From Rufibacter sediminis (lineage in GTDB: Bacteria > Bacteroidota > Bacteroidia > Cytophagales > Hymenobacteraceae), in NCBI RefSeq assembly GCF_014269285.1, contig NZ_JACOAF010000061.1:1-61177 (forward strand): a stretch of DNA of 61,177 nucleotides, read 5' to 3'. This document shows positions 1 to 8,324 of this stretch, piece by piece. The position numbers and the translations under genes are program-made. Position 1 is the first letter of the stretch; each line of letters opens with the position of its first letter. The notes below the pieces were generated by a model that was given only the letters and a program-made list of their open reading frames with translations, did no database searches and had not been told where the DNA came from.

Positions 1-728
1 TGATCTACGCCTACGCCGCCATCAAGACGGGCGTTCCCTTCGCCAACGGCGCGCCTAACCTGACGGTGGACATCCCCGCCATCGTGGAATTAGCGAAAGA
101 GCACGGCATCGCGGTCTCGGGCAAGGACTTCAAGACCGGGCAGACGCTGATGAAGACCATCCTGGCCCCAGGTCTGCACGCGCGGGCGCTGGGCGTGAAA
201 GGCTGGTTCTCCTCCAACATCCTGGGCAACCGCGACGGCTACGTGCTGGACCACCCCGAGAACTTCAAGACCAAGGAGGTGAGCAAGCTGAGCGTGCTGG
301 ACGAGATCTTCCGCCCCGAGTCCAACCCCGAGCTCTACGGCGACATGTACCACAAGGTGCGCATCAACTACTACCCGCCCCACGGCGACAACAAGGAGAG
401 CTGGGACAACATCGACATCTTCGGCTGGCTGGGCTACCAGATGCAGATCAAGATCAACTTCCTGTGCCGCGACTCCATCCTGGCCGCCCCGCTGGTGCTG
501 GACCTGGCCCTGTTCACCGACCTTGCCCAGCGCGCGGGCATGAGCGGCATCCAGGAGTGGCTGAGCTTCTACTACAAGTCCCCGCAGACCGCGGAGGGAC
601 TGGCCCCGGAGCACGACATCTTCAAGCAGCTCATGAAGCTGCAGAACACCCTGCGCCACATGATGGGCGAGGACCTCATCACCCACCTGGGACTCGACTA
701 CTACCAGGAACTCGTAGACACCCTGTAG
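1..728 (+). CDS. ino1: Inositol-3-phosphate synthase, C-terminal part
   Basis: Makes 1D-myo-inositol 3-phosphate from glucose 6-phosphate with NAD; here it probably feeds inositol phospholipid synthesis by the genes that follow. The reading frame is open from base 3 and the 5' part lies outside the window, so only about 242 C-terminal residues are seen. Recognised from the family segments PFANGAPN, SGKDFKTGQT (catalytic lysine region), SNILGNRDG and the C-terminal NTLRHMMGED. It is followed by GtrA and a CDP-alcohol phosphatidyltransferase on the same strand, the expected companions. Base composition here is clearly more GC-rich than downstream. Family call is firm; the role in lipid rather than free inositol synthesis is inferred from the neighbours. 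Confidence 0.93.
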   Translation, partial: IYAYAAIKTGVPFANGAPNLTVDIPAIVELAKEHGIAVSGKDFKTGQTLMKTILAPGLHARALGVKGWFSSNILGNRDGYVLDHPENFKTKEVSKLSVLDEIFRPESNPELYGDMYHKVRINYYPPHGDNKESWDNIDIFGWLGYQMQIKINFLCRDSILAAPLVLDLALFTDLAQRAGMSGIQEWLSFYYKSPQTAEGLAPEHDIFKQLMKLQNTLRHMMGEDLITHLGLDYYQELVDTL

Positions 729-749
729 CGCGTACCTAAACTGAAGACA

Positions 750-822
750 CAGACTCATTTCCACTAGCCGCATGAGGTACTCTGCTGATGCCTTTTCTGG
801 CGAAGCGGTGGAAATGGGTCTG
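750..822 (+). repeat. Long-loop inverted repeat in the ino1-gtrA gap
   Basis: Two 15-bp arms (CAGACTCATTTCCAC at 750-764 and GTGGAAATGGGTCTG at 808-822) pair with one G-U, around a 43-nt loop, and are followed by TTTTAGG. It sits just after the ino1 stop. It may be a weak terminator or a folded spacer that separates ino1 from the next two genes. Confidence 0.45.
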
Positions 823-903
823 TTTTAGGACCTGGACCCAGGAACGCGCCGGTTTTACGCCAACCTTATTTATGAAGCAGTGATTTACGTAAAGAGTTTC
901 TAG

Positions 904-1299
904 ATGCTCACCTTTTTAAAGGCACAAGCTGCCTCTGTGGGCGCCACCATCGTTGATTTTTTGGTCACCGTTCTGGCGGTGGAGGTTTTTGGGAGTTGGT
1001 ACGTGATGGCGGCGGTGCTGGGAACCGCTTCCGGCGGAGTTGCCCATTTCTCTTTAAGCAGGGAATGGGTGTTCCAGGCCGAGGATTCCAGCGTGGTAAG
1101 CCAAGCCATCAAATACTTTATCATCTGGAGTGGCAGCCTGTTCCTGAATGCCGCGGGCGTTTTTCTGATCACCCATCACACGGGTATCAGTTACATCATC
1201 TCAAAAGTCATCACCTCACTGGTGGTGGGCATGGGCTATAATTACCAGATGCAGAAAAAGTTTGTCTTCAGGAAAAACACGACATCTACATACAGCTAA
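904..1299 (+). CDS. GtrA family membrane protein
   Basis: Small integral membrane protein of 131 residues with four predicted membrane spans (about residues 8-28, 34-52, 72-92 and 98-117) and the basic C-terminal tail NYQMQKKFVFR typical of GtrA. Family members are thought to help move or present undecaprenyl- or polyprenyl-linked sugars across the inner membrane. It lies between an inositol phosphate synthase and a CDP-alcohol phosphatidyltransferase, so it may act on an inositol lipid or its glycosylated form; that is inference. The next gene starts 19 nt after its stop. Confidence 0.85.
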   Translation: MLTFLKAQAASVGATIVDFLVTVLAVEVFGSWYVMAAVLGTASGGVAHFSLSREWVFQAEDSSVVSQAIKYFIIWSGSLFLNAAGVFLITHHTGISYIISKVITSLVVGMGYNYQMQKKFVFRKNTTSTYS

Positions 1300-1318
1300 A
1301 ACCTTTCACGTAGGGAAT

Positions 1319-2101
1319 ATGGAAGCAACTGAGGAAATGAAAGTAGATTCTACTTATAAGAACAAGAAAGCTCCCGGTGAAAAAGCCTGGAAAGTCTTCC
1401 TGCAAAAAGGCATCTACACCATTGTGAACCCGTTTGTCAGGTTGCTGATCAGGCTGGGGTTTACGCCCAACGCAGTCACCACCACCGGGTTCATCCTGAA
1501 CATAGGGGTGGCCATTATCTTTGTGGTAGGCGGGGAAAGCGAGAACCGCAGTGATTTCTCCTATGTGGGCTGGGCCGGTTTCCTGATCATGATGGCCGGC
1601 TTGTTTGACATGCTGGACGGGCAGGTGGCGCGCATGGGCAACATGGGCTCCACCTTCGGGGCTTTGTATGACTCGGTGCTGGATCGCTACAGTGAGCTGG
1701 TGATGTTTCTGGGGATCTGCTATTACCTCATGTCGCACCACTATTTCCTGAGCTCCCTTTTCGCGTTCGTGGCCATGATCGGGTCCATGATGGTGAGCTA
1801 CACCCGCGCCCGCGCCGAGGGGTTGGGCGTGGAGTGCAAAGGCGGGTTCTTTCAGCGGCCCGAGCGGGTGGTCTTGATTGCCCTGGCGGGAATGTTCTGC
1901 GGCTTGACGGCTTCCATCATCGGGCCAGATTACAGATTGTACATCCCGGGTATTCCGTTCCACGTGTTCGAAACCATGTCGGTGTTCACCATTCCTATCA
2001 CCATTCTGGCCATCTTCACCAACATCACCGCCTTTACGCGGTTGATGGATGCCCGCAAAGCCCTGGAACTGAAAGAAAGAAACCAGGCGCTGAACCGCTA
2101 A
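1319..2101 (+). CDS. CDP-alcohol phosphatidyltransferase (likely PI-phosphate synthase)
   Basis: Membrane enzyme of 260 residues that transfers a phosphatidyl group from CDP-diacylglycerol to an alcohol. The full family signature D-G-x2-A-R-x8-G-x3-D-x3-D is present (DGQVARMG ... GALYDSVLD). About six hydrophobic spans follow. Next to inositol-3-phosphate synthase the acceptor is most likely inositol 3-phosphate, giving phosphatidylinositol phosphate. The ATG at 1319 is chosen because the earlier in-frame ATG at 1262 overlaps gtrA and adds 19 residues unlike the family; the ATG at 1337 is also possible. Substrate is inferred, family certain. Confidence 0.9.
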   Translation: MEATEEMKVDSTYKNKKAPGEKAWKVFLQKGIYTIVNPFVRLLIRLGFTPNAVTTTGFILNIGVAIIFVVGGESENRSDFSYVGWAGFLIMMAGLFDMLDGQVARMGNMGSTFGALYDSVLDRYSELVMFLGICYYLMSHHYFLSSLFAFVAMIGSMMVSYTRARAEGLGVECKGGFFQRPERVVLIALAGMFCGLTASIIGPDYRLYIPGIPFHVFETMSVFTIPITILAIFTNITAFTRLMDARKALELKERNQALNR

Positions 2102-2122
2102 AAAGTAGAACGAGTACCTCAG

Positions 2123-2166
2123 AAACGTTTCGGGCCTGTTTTCTTGAAAACAGGCCCGAAACGTTT
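2123..2166. terminator. Perfect palindrome, bidirectional terminator (dispersed-repeat copy)
   Basis: Two perfect 21-bp arms (2123-2143 and 2146-2166) with a TT loop. The arms begin AAACGTTTCGGGCC and T runs flank them. It lies between the stops of two convergent genes, so it can end both transcripts. It is also the best-preserved member of the dispersed palindrome family seen through the whole window (arm close to CGTTTTAGGCCTGTTTTC). Confidence 0.85.
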
Positions 2167-2181
2167 TTTGTGCGCGGTATG

Positions 2182-3168
2182 TCAGTCGGCGTTGACCGGG
2201 GTGGTTTTGAAGAGCTCCCGCATCGGCTCGCCGTCACGTTTGGGGAGAGGAACACCCAACAGGTCGGCCATGGTGGCGGCAACATCCACCTGTGAGCGCG
2301 GCTTGCTGGCCACGGTCCCGGCCTTCACATCGGGGCCCATTACCAACAGACTGATATGGCGGCATCCCTCGCAGTTGTCTCCGTGGTCCTCAAACCGCTC
2401 GCCGGTATGGCGGCCGTGGTCGTTGGTGACCAGCAGCGTGGTGGTGTTTTTATAGCCTGGCTGTTTTTGCAGCCATTTCCATAAATCGGCCACTAAACGG
2501 TCGCTCTGCTGGATGGCCTTGATATAGCCGTCCCAGTTGCCTTCATGGGCCTCCGAGTCCGGCTCGCGCAGGTTGATGAGCACCAGTTGGGGTTTGTGCT
2601 GGGAGAAGACCTGCTTGGCGATCCGGATGGTGGTGGTATCTGGCCGGTAGCCGGTGCCCAGGCCGTTCTTGCCGCTGCTAGTGGCGGGCGCGAACTGCGC
2701 GGCAGAATCGGTGCTGTTGGTGCGGGCCAGAATCTCCAGTTTGTCTTTGCTGGTGATCACCCAGGCCTTGGTTGCGGGCGCGCCTGTGTGTTGGCGATAA
2801 TAATGAAACACCGAGGGCAGCTCGGGCAGCTCACCTCCGTTGTTCTGGATGCGCTGGTGGTGGCCGGTAGTAAGCGCCACGTGCCCCGGATTGGTCTTGG
2901 TCACGCCTTTGTTGTAAAACTGCGGATGGAACACTCCTTTGGGCGCCAGTTCACGGGCCATGCGCGGGATGTTTGCCAAAGAAGAATCGCCCCAGGAATC
3001 GGAGTACCGCACGCCGTCAATCACCACCAGCACCACGTTTTTGGTGGCGTACGCGGCGTGGTTGGGTTGTTGGGAAGAGGCCGAAAGAACTGCCGGAGGC
3101 GTGGTAGGCGAAGTGGAAAGGCAGGAGCTAAACACCCCCAGGAAAAGCAAAGACAATCGGAAGACCAT
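2182..3168 (-). CDS. Alkaline phosphatase superfamily lipoprotein
   Basis: 328 residues, starting with a lipoprotein signal (lipobox FSSC, Cys about 16), so probably anchored in the outer membrane or periplasm. Metal-site motifs of the alkaline phosphatase / phosphodiesterase superfamily are visible: VVLVVIDGVR, a likely Thr nucleophile in GVTKTNPGHVALTTG, REPDSEAH, and TNDHGRHTGE near the end, which supply the Asp and His metal ligands. The true substrate (phosphomonoester, phosphodiester or sulfate) cannot be told from sequence. The gene is convergent with the inositol-lipid operon and lies about 30 nt downstream of the muramidase gene, with which it may be co-transcribed. Confidence 0.82.
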   Translation of the reverse strand: MVFRLSLLFLGVFSSCLSTSPTTPPAVLSASSQQPNHAAYATKNVVLVVIDGVRYSDSWGDSSLANIPRMARELAPKGVFHPQFYNKGVTKTNPGHVALTTGHHQRIQNNGGELPELPSVFHYYRQHTGAPATKAWVITSKDKLEILARTNSTDSAAQFAPATSSGKNGLGTGYRPDTTTIRIAKQVFSQHKPQLVLINLREPDSEAHEGNWDGYIKAIQQSDRLVADLWKWLQKQPGYKNTTTLLVTNDHGRHTGERFEDHGDNCEGCRHISLLVMGPDVKAGTVASKPRSQVDVAATMADLLGVPLPKRDGEPMRELFKTTPVNAD

Positions 3169-3197
3169 GTATTCTCTGTTTTGTTTCGTGGGTACTA

Positions 3198-4484
3198 TTA
3201 CGGATAAAGCAGGTATTTGGCTCTAACTTGTTTGAAATAAGCCAGTTCCTCGGCCCAGGTAGCGAAGATGTCTTTGGGCGAATCGCCGGCCTGCAGGCGC
3301 TGACGCGTGACATCGGTTTTCCATAGACCGTCCAGGCGGCTGTTTTTCCACTCCAGTTGGCCAGGGTACAGCGTTTTCAGGGCGTGCAGGATGTAAACCG
3401 TGGCCCTCGCCGACTCAAATGTATTCCGGTCCGTAACCACGGCCTGGGCCCCGTAGCAGGTTTGCCCCACGAACTTGGGCGGGTAAATCCGGATGCCGTC
3501 CACCAGGCTGTCAGGTTTGAACTGCACGGGTTTAAAGGTGATGCCCGCCAATTTGTAGCTGTTCAGTTGTTTGGCCAGCTTTTCGCCGTTTATCCAGGGC
3601 GCGCCAATGAACTCGAAGGGTTGCAGCGTGCCGCGGCCTTCAGAGACGTTGGTGCCTTCCAGAATACAGGTGGCCGGGTAGAGCGTGGCGGTGGTGAGGT
3701 TGAGCATGTTGGGCGAGGGCTTGATCCAGGGCAAGCCGGTCTGGTCAAACCACTGGCTCCGGGAATAGTGGCGCATGGGCACCACCAGCAGCTCGGCCTG
3801 GGGAAGTTTCTTGGCCAGGCGTTCGCCGTTGAACATGCGGGCCAGCTCGCCTACGGTCATGCCGTGCGTGATGGGCAGAAAATTGGGGTTGAGCACGGGT
3901 TGCCCGGCGTTCTTGCCAACGCCGCCGTCTACATAGAGCCCGGTGATGGGGTTAGGCCGGTCCAGGACGATGAGCGTTTTGCCGTTCTCGGCGGCAGCCT
4001 CCAGCAGATTCTGCATGGCCATGATGTAGGTGTAGTACCGGGCGCCCACGTCCTGAATATCGAAGAGGATGATGTCCACGTCCTGGAGCATTTCGGGGGT
4101 GGGTTTCCGAACTTTGCCGTACAGTGAGATGACCTTGAGGCCGGTTTTCTGGTCCACGGCATCGGCGACGTGCTCATCGGCCTCGCCCCGGATACCGTGC
4201 TCCGGACTGAAGAGTTTTACCACTTTCACATCTGAACGCGCGTGCAGCATATCCACCAGATGGCCTTTGTCCGGCATCACGCCGGTGTGGTTGGTGAGAA
4301 TGGCCACGCGCCGGTTCTGCAGGAAAGGCAGAAACTCCGGGGTCACCAGCCGTTCCACACCAATGACTACCCGTTGCGCCGGGGCGGTGGATTTAGAAGC
4401 AGGTTTCTGCCCGAGGGCATGTAATTGACAAGCGATCAGGAAGAGGAAGAAAGACAGGAGACGGTAGGGGAGAGTTGGTTTCAT
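3198..4484 (-). CDS. namZ: DUF1343 / NamZ-type exo-beta-N-acetylmuramidase
   Basis: 428 residues with an N-terminal signal (hydrophobic 8-25). Belongs to the DUF1343 family, now known as GH171 from characterised NamZ enzymes that remove MurNAc from the non-reducing end of peptidoglycan fragments. Conserved blocks seen: RVAILTNHTGV, KLFSPEHGIRGEAD, LFDIQDVGARYYTYI, VLDRPNPI, LPWIKPSPNM and EGTNVSEGRGT. A NagZ-like GH3 lies nearby on the same strand, matching the alternating GlcNAc/MurNAc removal known for this pair. Expected location is periplasm. Exact activity is inferred from the family. Confidence 0.88.
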   Translation of the reverse strand: MKPTLPYRLLSFFLFLIACQLHALGQKPASKSTAPAQRVVIGVERLVTPEFLPFLQNRRVAILTNHTGVMPDKGHLVDMLHARSDVKVVKLFSPEHGIRGEADEHVADAVDQKTGLKVISLYGKVRKPTPEMLQDVDIILFDIQDVGARYYTYIMAMQNLLEAAAENGKTLIVLDRPNPITGLYVDGGVGKNAGQPVLNPNFLPITHGMTVGELARMFNGERLAKKLPQAELLVVPMRHYSRSQWFDQTGLPWIKPSPNMLNLTTATLYPATCILEGTNVSEGRGTLQPFEFIGAPWINGEKLAKQLNSYKLAGITFKPVQFKPDSLVDGIRIYPPKFVGQTCYGAQAVVTDRNTFESARATVYILHALKTLYPGQLEWKNSRLDGLWKTDVTRQRLQAGDSPKDIFATWAEELAYFKQVRAKYLLYP

Positions 4485-4532
4485 GCGCTCAAGATAGCAA
4501 AAGATGAGACGATGCGCCCAGATGATCCGGCT

Positions 4533-4568
4533 GATTTAGGGCTAGTTTCGGAAAAACAGGCTCAAAAC
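4533..4568. repeat. Dispersed palindrome copy
   Basis: Reads as a degenerate family copy: ATTTAGGGC, central TTTCGGAAAAAC, then GGCTCAAAAC. Lies in the gap upstream of namZ, downstream of the GNAT gene. Confidence 0.6.
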
Positions 4569-4615
4569 AGAATCGTCAGATTCTAATGGGAAGAAGGACC
4601 GGCAGGACTAAAGCG

Positions 4616-5122
4616 TCAGGTGCTGAACAGGTGCAGCGTTTCTGTACTGCCCGGAAAACAGAACGGATGCTGGTAGGTGAGGCCTATCTTCTCCAGCAGT
4701 TTGATTGAGTTCTGGTTCTGGGGCAAGGTGATGGCGGCAATCTTTTCCAAGCCCAGCTGTTTCTGCGCGTAAGCCAAGGTGGCACTGGCTATCTCAAAGC
4801 CGTAGCCCAGACCTATATACTCTGGTAAGAAAGCGAACCCAATGTCTGGGGTGTCCAGGTTGTCACGGTTAATGATGCCGCACATGCCTATGGGGCGCTG
4901 GTCTTCTTTCCGCTCTACCAAAGACAGCCCGTACCCGAACTGCTCGTAACTTTTAAGCGGCCCGTTACTGAGGTAAAACCTGGCCTGCTCCAGGGTTCTG
5001 ATGTTCTTGTCGCCTATGTACTGCAGCCAGCCCGGGCTGTTCACCAGTTCCACAATAAAAGGCGCATCCTCCAGGGTGAGTTGTCTTAGGCGTAATCGTT
5101 CGGTTTCCAGGATATAGTCCAT
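4616..5122 (-). CDS. GNAT N-acetyltransferase, RimJ/RimL-like
   Basis: 168 residues of the acetyltransferase-3 subgroup: the start ETERLRLRQLTLEDAPF, central PIGMCGIINRDN, the acetyl-CoA loop region LPEYIGLGYGFEIASATLAYA and C-terminal IGLTYQHP are typical. These cytosolic enzymes acetylate protein N-termini or small amines using acetyl-CoA; the substrate here is unknown. A Bacteroidota -7 box on the minus strand (CAAATCTA on the plus strand at 5158-5165) lies about 36 nt upstream of the ATG, with no clear -33 box. It interrupts the muramidase / GH3 pair without an obvious link to it. Confidence 0.85.
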   Translation of the reverse strand: MDYILETERLRLRQLTLEDAPFIVELVNSPGWLQYIGDKNIRTLEQARFYLSNGPLKSYEQFGYGLSLVERKEDQRPIGMCGIINRDNLDTPDIGFAFLPEYIGLGYGFEIASATLAYAQKQLGLEKIAAITLPQNQNSIKLLEKIGLTYQHPFCFPGSTETLHLFST

Positions 5123-5248
5123 ACTCGGCGAGCCAGATGATTAAGTCTTTACCAACTCAAATCTAAAAGGAAAATGCAAGCAGCGCCTACGTTGTAACTG
5201 AACTTGTTTCGTGATGAACAGAACTGACCCAACCTTTAGCCTAGCGCT

Positions 5249-5375
5249 CTTCGGGATTTGTAATCCCGAAGCAATTAGCAGGGGGATTTATAATCCCCGG
5301 CTTCTGCCACTATAAGCGGCAAGGGTGGCGGATTACAAATCCGCCGTTATTCAATTTCGGGATTATAAATCCCGA
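5249..5375. repeat. Four-hairpin GGATTTGTAATCC-type palindrome cluster, copy 1
   Basis: Four perfect palindromes in a row: 5249-5271 (CTTCGGGATTT...), 5282-5298 (GGGGATTTATAATCCCC), 5327-5345 (GGCGGATTACAAATCCGCC) and 5357-5375 (TCGGGATTATAAATCCCGA). The first two carry the core ATTTRTAAT and the last two its reverse form, around a spacer that itself has a TGCC/GGCA hairpin. The same layout recurs at 60914-61027. It resembles REP-type elements moved by REP-associated transposases, by analogy only. Confidence 0.85.
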
Positions 5376-5441
5376 CTAGCCTTGAACTTAACAGCCCTGC
5401 GCCTGGATCGGGCTTAGAGGTTCTCCCTGTGGCAAATGGTT

Positions 5442-7247
5442 CTACAATCCATCGCCGTACTTGAAATTGGCGTTCACCGTGACCGGTAGCTTGCCCTGGG
5501 GTTGTATTTCGCCCATGAGCATTCTGGCCGCCGCCGCCTGCACCGCCGGGAGTTGCTGGTAGCCCACCAACAGGGCCGTAGCCTGGTGAATGTCCTCAAA
5601 CCGGTTCAGGGTGTAGGCATTGTCAAAGAGCACCACCACGCTTCGCTTCTTCCGGATGAGTTCATTGACCAGCGCGCGTTCCTCGGGCGTGAAGCCCAGG
5701 TTGTTGCTGGGCCTGATGCTGGGACCATAGATGCTGATGAGTAACAGATCGTACTTGAGCAATTCCTTCCGAAGTTTCTCCTGCTCTTTTTTGGTGCTTT
5801 TGCGGGGCAGAAAGAAGTCTTGGGTGGCCAGCTGGGTTTTGATCTGCTTCTGGAAAAATGTGGTTTTATTGCCGCCCACCGCCAGGCTGGCTACTTTCCG
5901 GCGCTTTTTCTTTTCCAGCGGAATCATCTTCCGTTTGTTCTGCAGCAGCGTGAGCGAACCCTCAGACAGGCGGCGGAGCATTTCATGGGCGTGCGGCGCG
6001 TGCAGGTCACGGTACAGGCTGTCCAGTTCAATGGGTTTGTATTTGTTCAGGCCCACCCAATACTTGGCGGCCAGCACTTTCTTGCAGCGGCGGTCAATCT
6101 CTTTCTGGCTTAACCGGCCCTGCCTAATGGCGGCTTTGATAGCATTCAGGGCTTTGGGTACATTGACCAGACGTTCCAGTACATCGTTTCCGGCTTCCAG
6201 GGCCATGACCTCGGCCTCGCCGGGCTCAAAATACTTGGTGACGCCTTTCATGACCATGGCATCGGTGAAGATGAGGCCGGCGTAGCGGAGTTCGTTTTTC
6301 AGGATGCCCGTCACAATAGGTTTGGAGAGGGTGGCCGGTAAGTTGGCCGTGGAGTCCAGTTTGGGCAGGTGGATGTGGCCCACCATAATGCCACCTACGC
6401 CGCTCTGGATCAGGTGCCGGAAAGGGTGCAGTTCCAGAGAATCGAGCCGATTGCGGCCGTACGGGATCACGGGCAGGTCATAATGGGAATCCACCTCGGT
6501 GTCGCCGTGGCCAGGAAAGTGCTTGGCCGTGGCGATGATGCCGTTGTCCTGCATGCCCAGCATCTGGGCCAGACTCTTGGAGCTGACATCGTCTTTGTTT
6601 TCCCCGAAGGCCCGGTAACTGATGATGGGGTTCTTGGGGTTGTTGTTCACGTCTACCACCGGCGCGAAGTTCAGGTGCATGCCCAGCCGCTTGAACTCAA
6701 AGGCCATTTCGGCGCCCATCTGGTAAATGAGGCTGTCGTTGTTGATGGCACCCAGCAGCATGGGCAGCGGGTACTGCATGGCGCTGTCCATGCGCATGCC
6801 AATGCCGTTCTCGGCGTCCATGCCAATCCAGAGCGGAATTTTGGAAACAGCCTGCAAGCGGTTGGTCATTCTGGCCTGCCGGATGGGGCCTCCCTGGAAA
6901 AAGATGAGGCCGCCTACTTTGTAGCGCCGGATGAGCAGTTTCACGTCTTCCTCGTGCTCGGGTCCCTGGTTGGAGAACACCTCAATCATCATGAGCTGGG
7001 TGATGCGTTCGTCGGGCGTCATCCGCCGGAAAACCGAGTCTACCCACTTGTTTTTGCGGTTGAGCGTGGTGATCAGGGCATTGGGGTAGTTGATGGTGTC
7101 CTCGGGCGAGATGGGCTCCGGCTTGAACACCACCGTTTCCTCGGCATGCGGATCTTTCTTTTTGCACGCCGAAAAAGCCAGGACGAACAGGAACAGCAAA
7201 AGGCTACACGTGAATAAAGAAGGTCTTCGAACAGAAAGTTTGGGCAT
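5442..7247 (-). CDS. NagZ-like GH3 beta-N-acetylhexosaminidase lipoprotein
   Basis: Glycoside hydrolase family 3, about 601 residues. It starts with a lipoprotein signal (lipobox FSAC, Cys about 26). The NagZ signature KHFPGHGDTEVDSH holds the Asp-His pair used as general acid/base, and FTDAMVMKGV carries the nucleophile Asp. A second GH3 C-terminal domain follows (LSEGSLTLLQNK to the end). Many Bacteroidota homologues add a beta-lactamase-like domain; it is absent here. The ATG at 7247 is chosen because it begins the signal peptide; an earlier in-frame start at 7520 would read through a dispersed repeat and a terminator hairpin. Probably removes GlcNAc from peptidoglycan fragments, working with NamZ. 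Confidence 0.87.
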   Translation of the reverse strand: MPKLSVRRPSLFTCSLLLFLFVLAFSACKKKDPHAEETVVFKPEPISPEDTINYPNALITTLNRKNKWVDSVFRRMTPDERITQLMMIEVFSNQGPEHEEDVKLLIRRYKVGGLIFFQGGPIRQARMTNRLQAVSKIPLWIGMDAENGIGMRMDSAMQYPLPMLLGAINNDSLIYQMGAEMAFEFKRLGMHLNFAPVVDVNNNPKNPIISYRAFGENKDDVSSKSLAQMLGMQDNGIIATAKHFPGHGDTEVDSHYDLPVIPYGRNRLDSLELHPFRHLIQSGVGGIMVGHIHLPKLDSTANLPATLSKPIVTGILKNELRYAGLIFTDAMVMKGVTKYFEPGEAEVMALEAGNDVLERLVNVPKALNAIKAAIRQGRLSQKEIDRRCKKVLAAKYWVGLNKYKPIELDSLYRDLHAPHAHEMLRRLSEGSLTLLQNKRKMIPLEKKKRRKVASLAVGGNKTTFFQKQIKTQLATQDFFLPRKSTKKEQEKLRKELLKYDLLLISIYGPSIRPSNNLGFTPEERALVNELIRKKRSVVVLFDNAYTLNRFEDIHQATALLVGYQQLPAVQAAAARMLMGEIQPQGKLPVTVNANFKYGDGL

Positions 7248-7415
7248 GTTGAGTAGGCAATTGATACGGTTTCCGGTACCTGTGGGGGAGAGGCAGCTGG
7301 ATGAGAGCCTTTTCCATACGGTATCTCTCCTCCTGGGTTGACGCAACTGGTGGAACTGGTAGCATGTACGCAAGAGGAGAAGCCCAGGGTTTAGCCCAGC
7401 CCTTAAACTATCTGC

Positions 7416-7455
7416 CCGTTTTAGGCGGCTTTTCCGGAAAAGAGGCTTTAAACGG
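7416..7455. repeat. Dispersed palindrome copy
   Basis: CCGTTTTAGGC, central CTTTTCCGGAAAAG, then AGGCTTTAAACGG. Both outer and inner arms are preserved. Lies in the gap upstream of the GH3 gene. Confidence 0.75.
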
Positions 7456-7476
7456 AACGAGGAAGCTGCTGAAACA

Positions 7477-7514
7477 AAAAGCCGCCGCCAGAACTTCTTC
7501 CGGCGGCGGCTTTT
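7477..7514 (-). terminator. Terminator of the dienelactone hydrolase gene
   Basis: Arms AAAAGCCGCCGCC and GGCGGCGGCTTTT with a loop of about 12 nt; on the minus strand the hairpin ends in TTTT, 19 nt after the stop of the dienelactone hydrolase gene. Confidence 0.8.
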
Positions 7515-7532
7515 AAGCAAGGTGTTTCCGTT

Positions 7533-8324
7533 TTAGGCCTTCTTTTTGAAAATCTCGGCGAAAAACTGTTTCATGGCTTCCCAGGAGCGGCGGTCGGCGG
7601 CGGCGTTGTAAGCCGCGCCCTTGGTAATGTCGGTACCCGCGTCTGGGTTGGTGAAGGAATGCACCGCGCCGCTGTAGGCGTTGAACTGGTAATCTACCTT
7701 GGCATCGTTCATTTCTTTGAAGAAGCCGTCTACCTCAGCTTTGGGCACGAACGGATCAATGGCGCCGTGGGCGACCAGCACTTTGGCCTTGATGTTGGCC
7801 GCATCGGCCGGATTGGAAGTACCCAGCCCGCCGTGGAAACTCACCACTCCGGCAAGCTCGGCTCCGCTGCGGGCCAGTTCCAGCACGGTAGTTCCCCCGA
7901 AGCAGTAACCGATGGCGGCTACCCGGGCGGGATCTACGTTGGTCTGTTTCTTCAACTGCGTAAGGCCCGCATTGACGCGTTGGCGCAGCAACGGAAGGTT
8001 GTTTTTGTATTTACCGGCCTCGGCCCCCATGGCCTCTGGTGTGGTGGGTCTTACTCCCTTGCCGTAAATATCGGCCGCGAAGGCTACGTAGCCCATGCTG
8101 GCCAGCTGGTCGCATCTTTTCTTGGTATAGTCGCTGATGCCGTTCCATTCGTGCACCACCAGCACGGCGGGCAATTTGCCTTTCTTGGAGGCGTCATAGG
8201 CCAGATAGCCTTCCAGGGTGGTGGTGCCTTCTTTGTATTCCACCAACTGGGATTTGATTTGTTGCGCCTGCGTGGCAACGTGGGCTGCCAGAAAAAGCAG
8301 CAAGGCAAAGGTCAGTTTTTTCAT
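7533..8324 (-). CDS. Dienelactone hydrolase family protein, secreted
   Basis: 263 residues with a clear signal peptide (residues 1-20, cut after TQA). Alpha/beta hydrolase of the dienelactone hydrolase family: nucleophile Cys in GYCFGG, Asp in GAIDPFVPKAE and His in SGAVHSF form the Cys-Asp-His triad. VVHEWNGISDYTK is the usual oxyanion/substrate region. Substrate unknown; secreted Bacteroidota members are mostly uncharacterised esterases. A candidate -7 box on the minus strand lies at 8396-8403 (CAAAGGTA on the plus strand), about 70 nt upstream. It has its own terminator. Confidence 0.9.
   Translation of the reverse strand: MKKLTFALLLFLAAHVATQAQQIKSQLVEYKEGTTTLEGYLAYDASKKGKLPAVLVVHEWNGISDYTKKRCDQLASMGYVAFAADIYGKGVRPTTPEAMGAEAGKYKNNLPLLRQRVNAGLTQLKKQTNVDPARVAAIGYCFGGTTVLELARSGAELAGVVSFHGGLGTSNPADAANIKAKVLVAHGAIDPFVPKAEVDGFFKEMNDAKVDYQFNAYSGAVHSFTNPDAGTDITKGAAYNAAADRRSWEAMKQFFAEIFKKKA

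Noticed and set aside
90..773. Long minus-strand open frame opposite the inositol phosphate synthase gene
   Set aside because: It mirrors a firmly identified gene in GC-rich DNA; its translation is rich in V, H, L and Q with no domain. The same holds for other long antisense frames, such as opposite NamZ, GH92, ligD and the S9 peptidase.
5249..5375. CRISPR array
   Set aside because: Hairpins are palindromic units of different length and sequence with short spacers; there are no constant direct repeats or cas genes. The 46-bp array at 57149 has no spacers either.
7248..7520. 91-residue N-terminal extension of the GH3 protein
   Set aside because: The extension would place a lipoprotein signal in the middle of the protein and translate a dispersed palindrome and a terminator.
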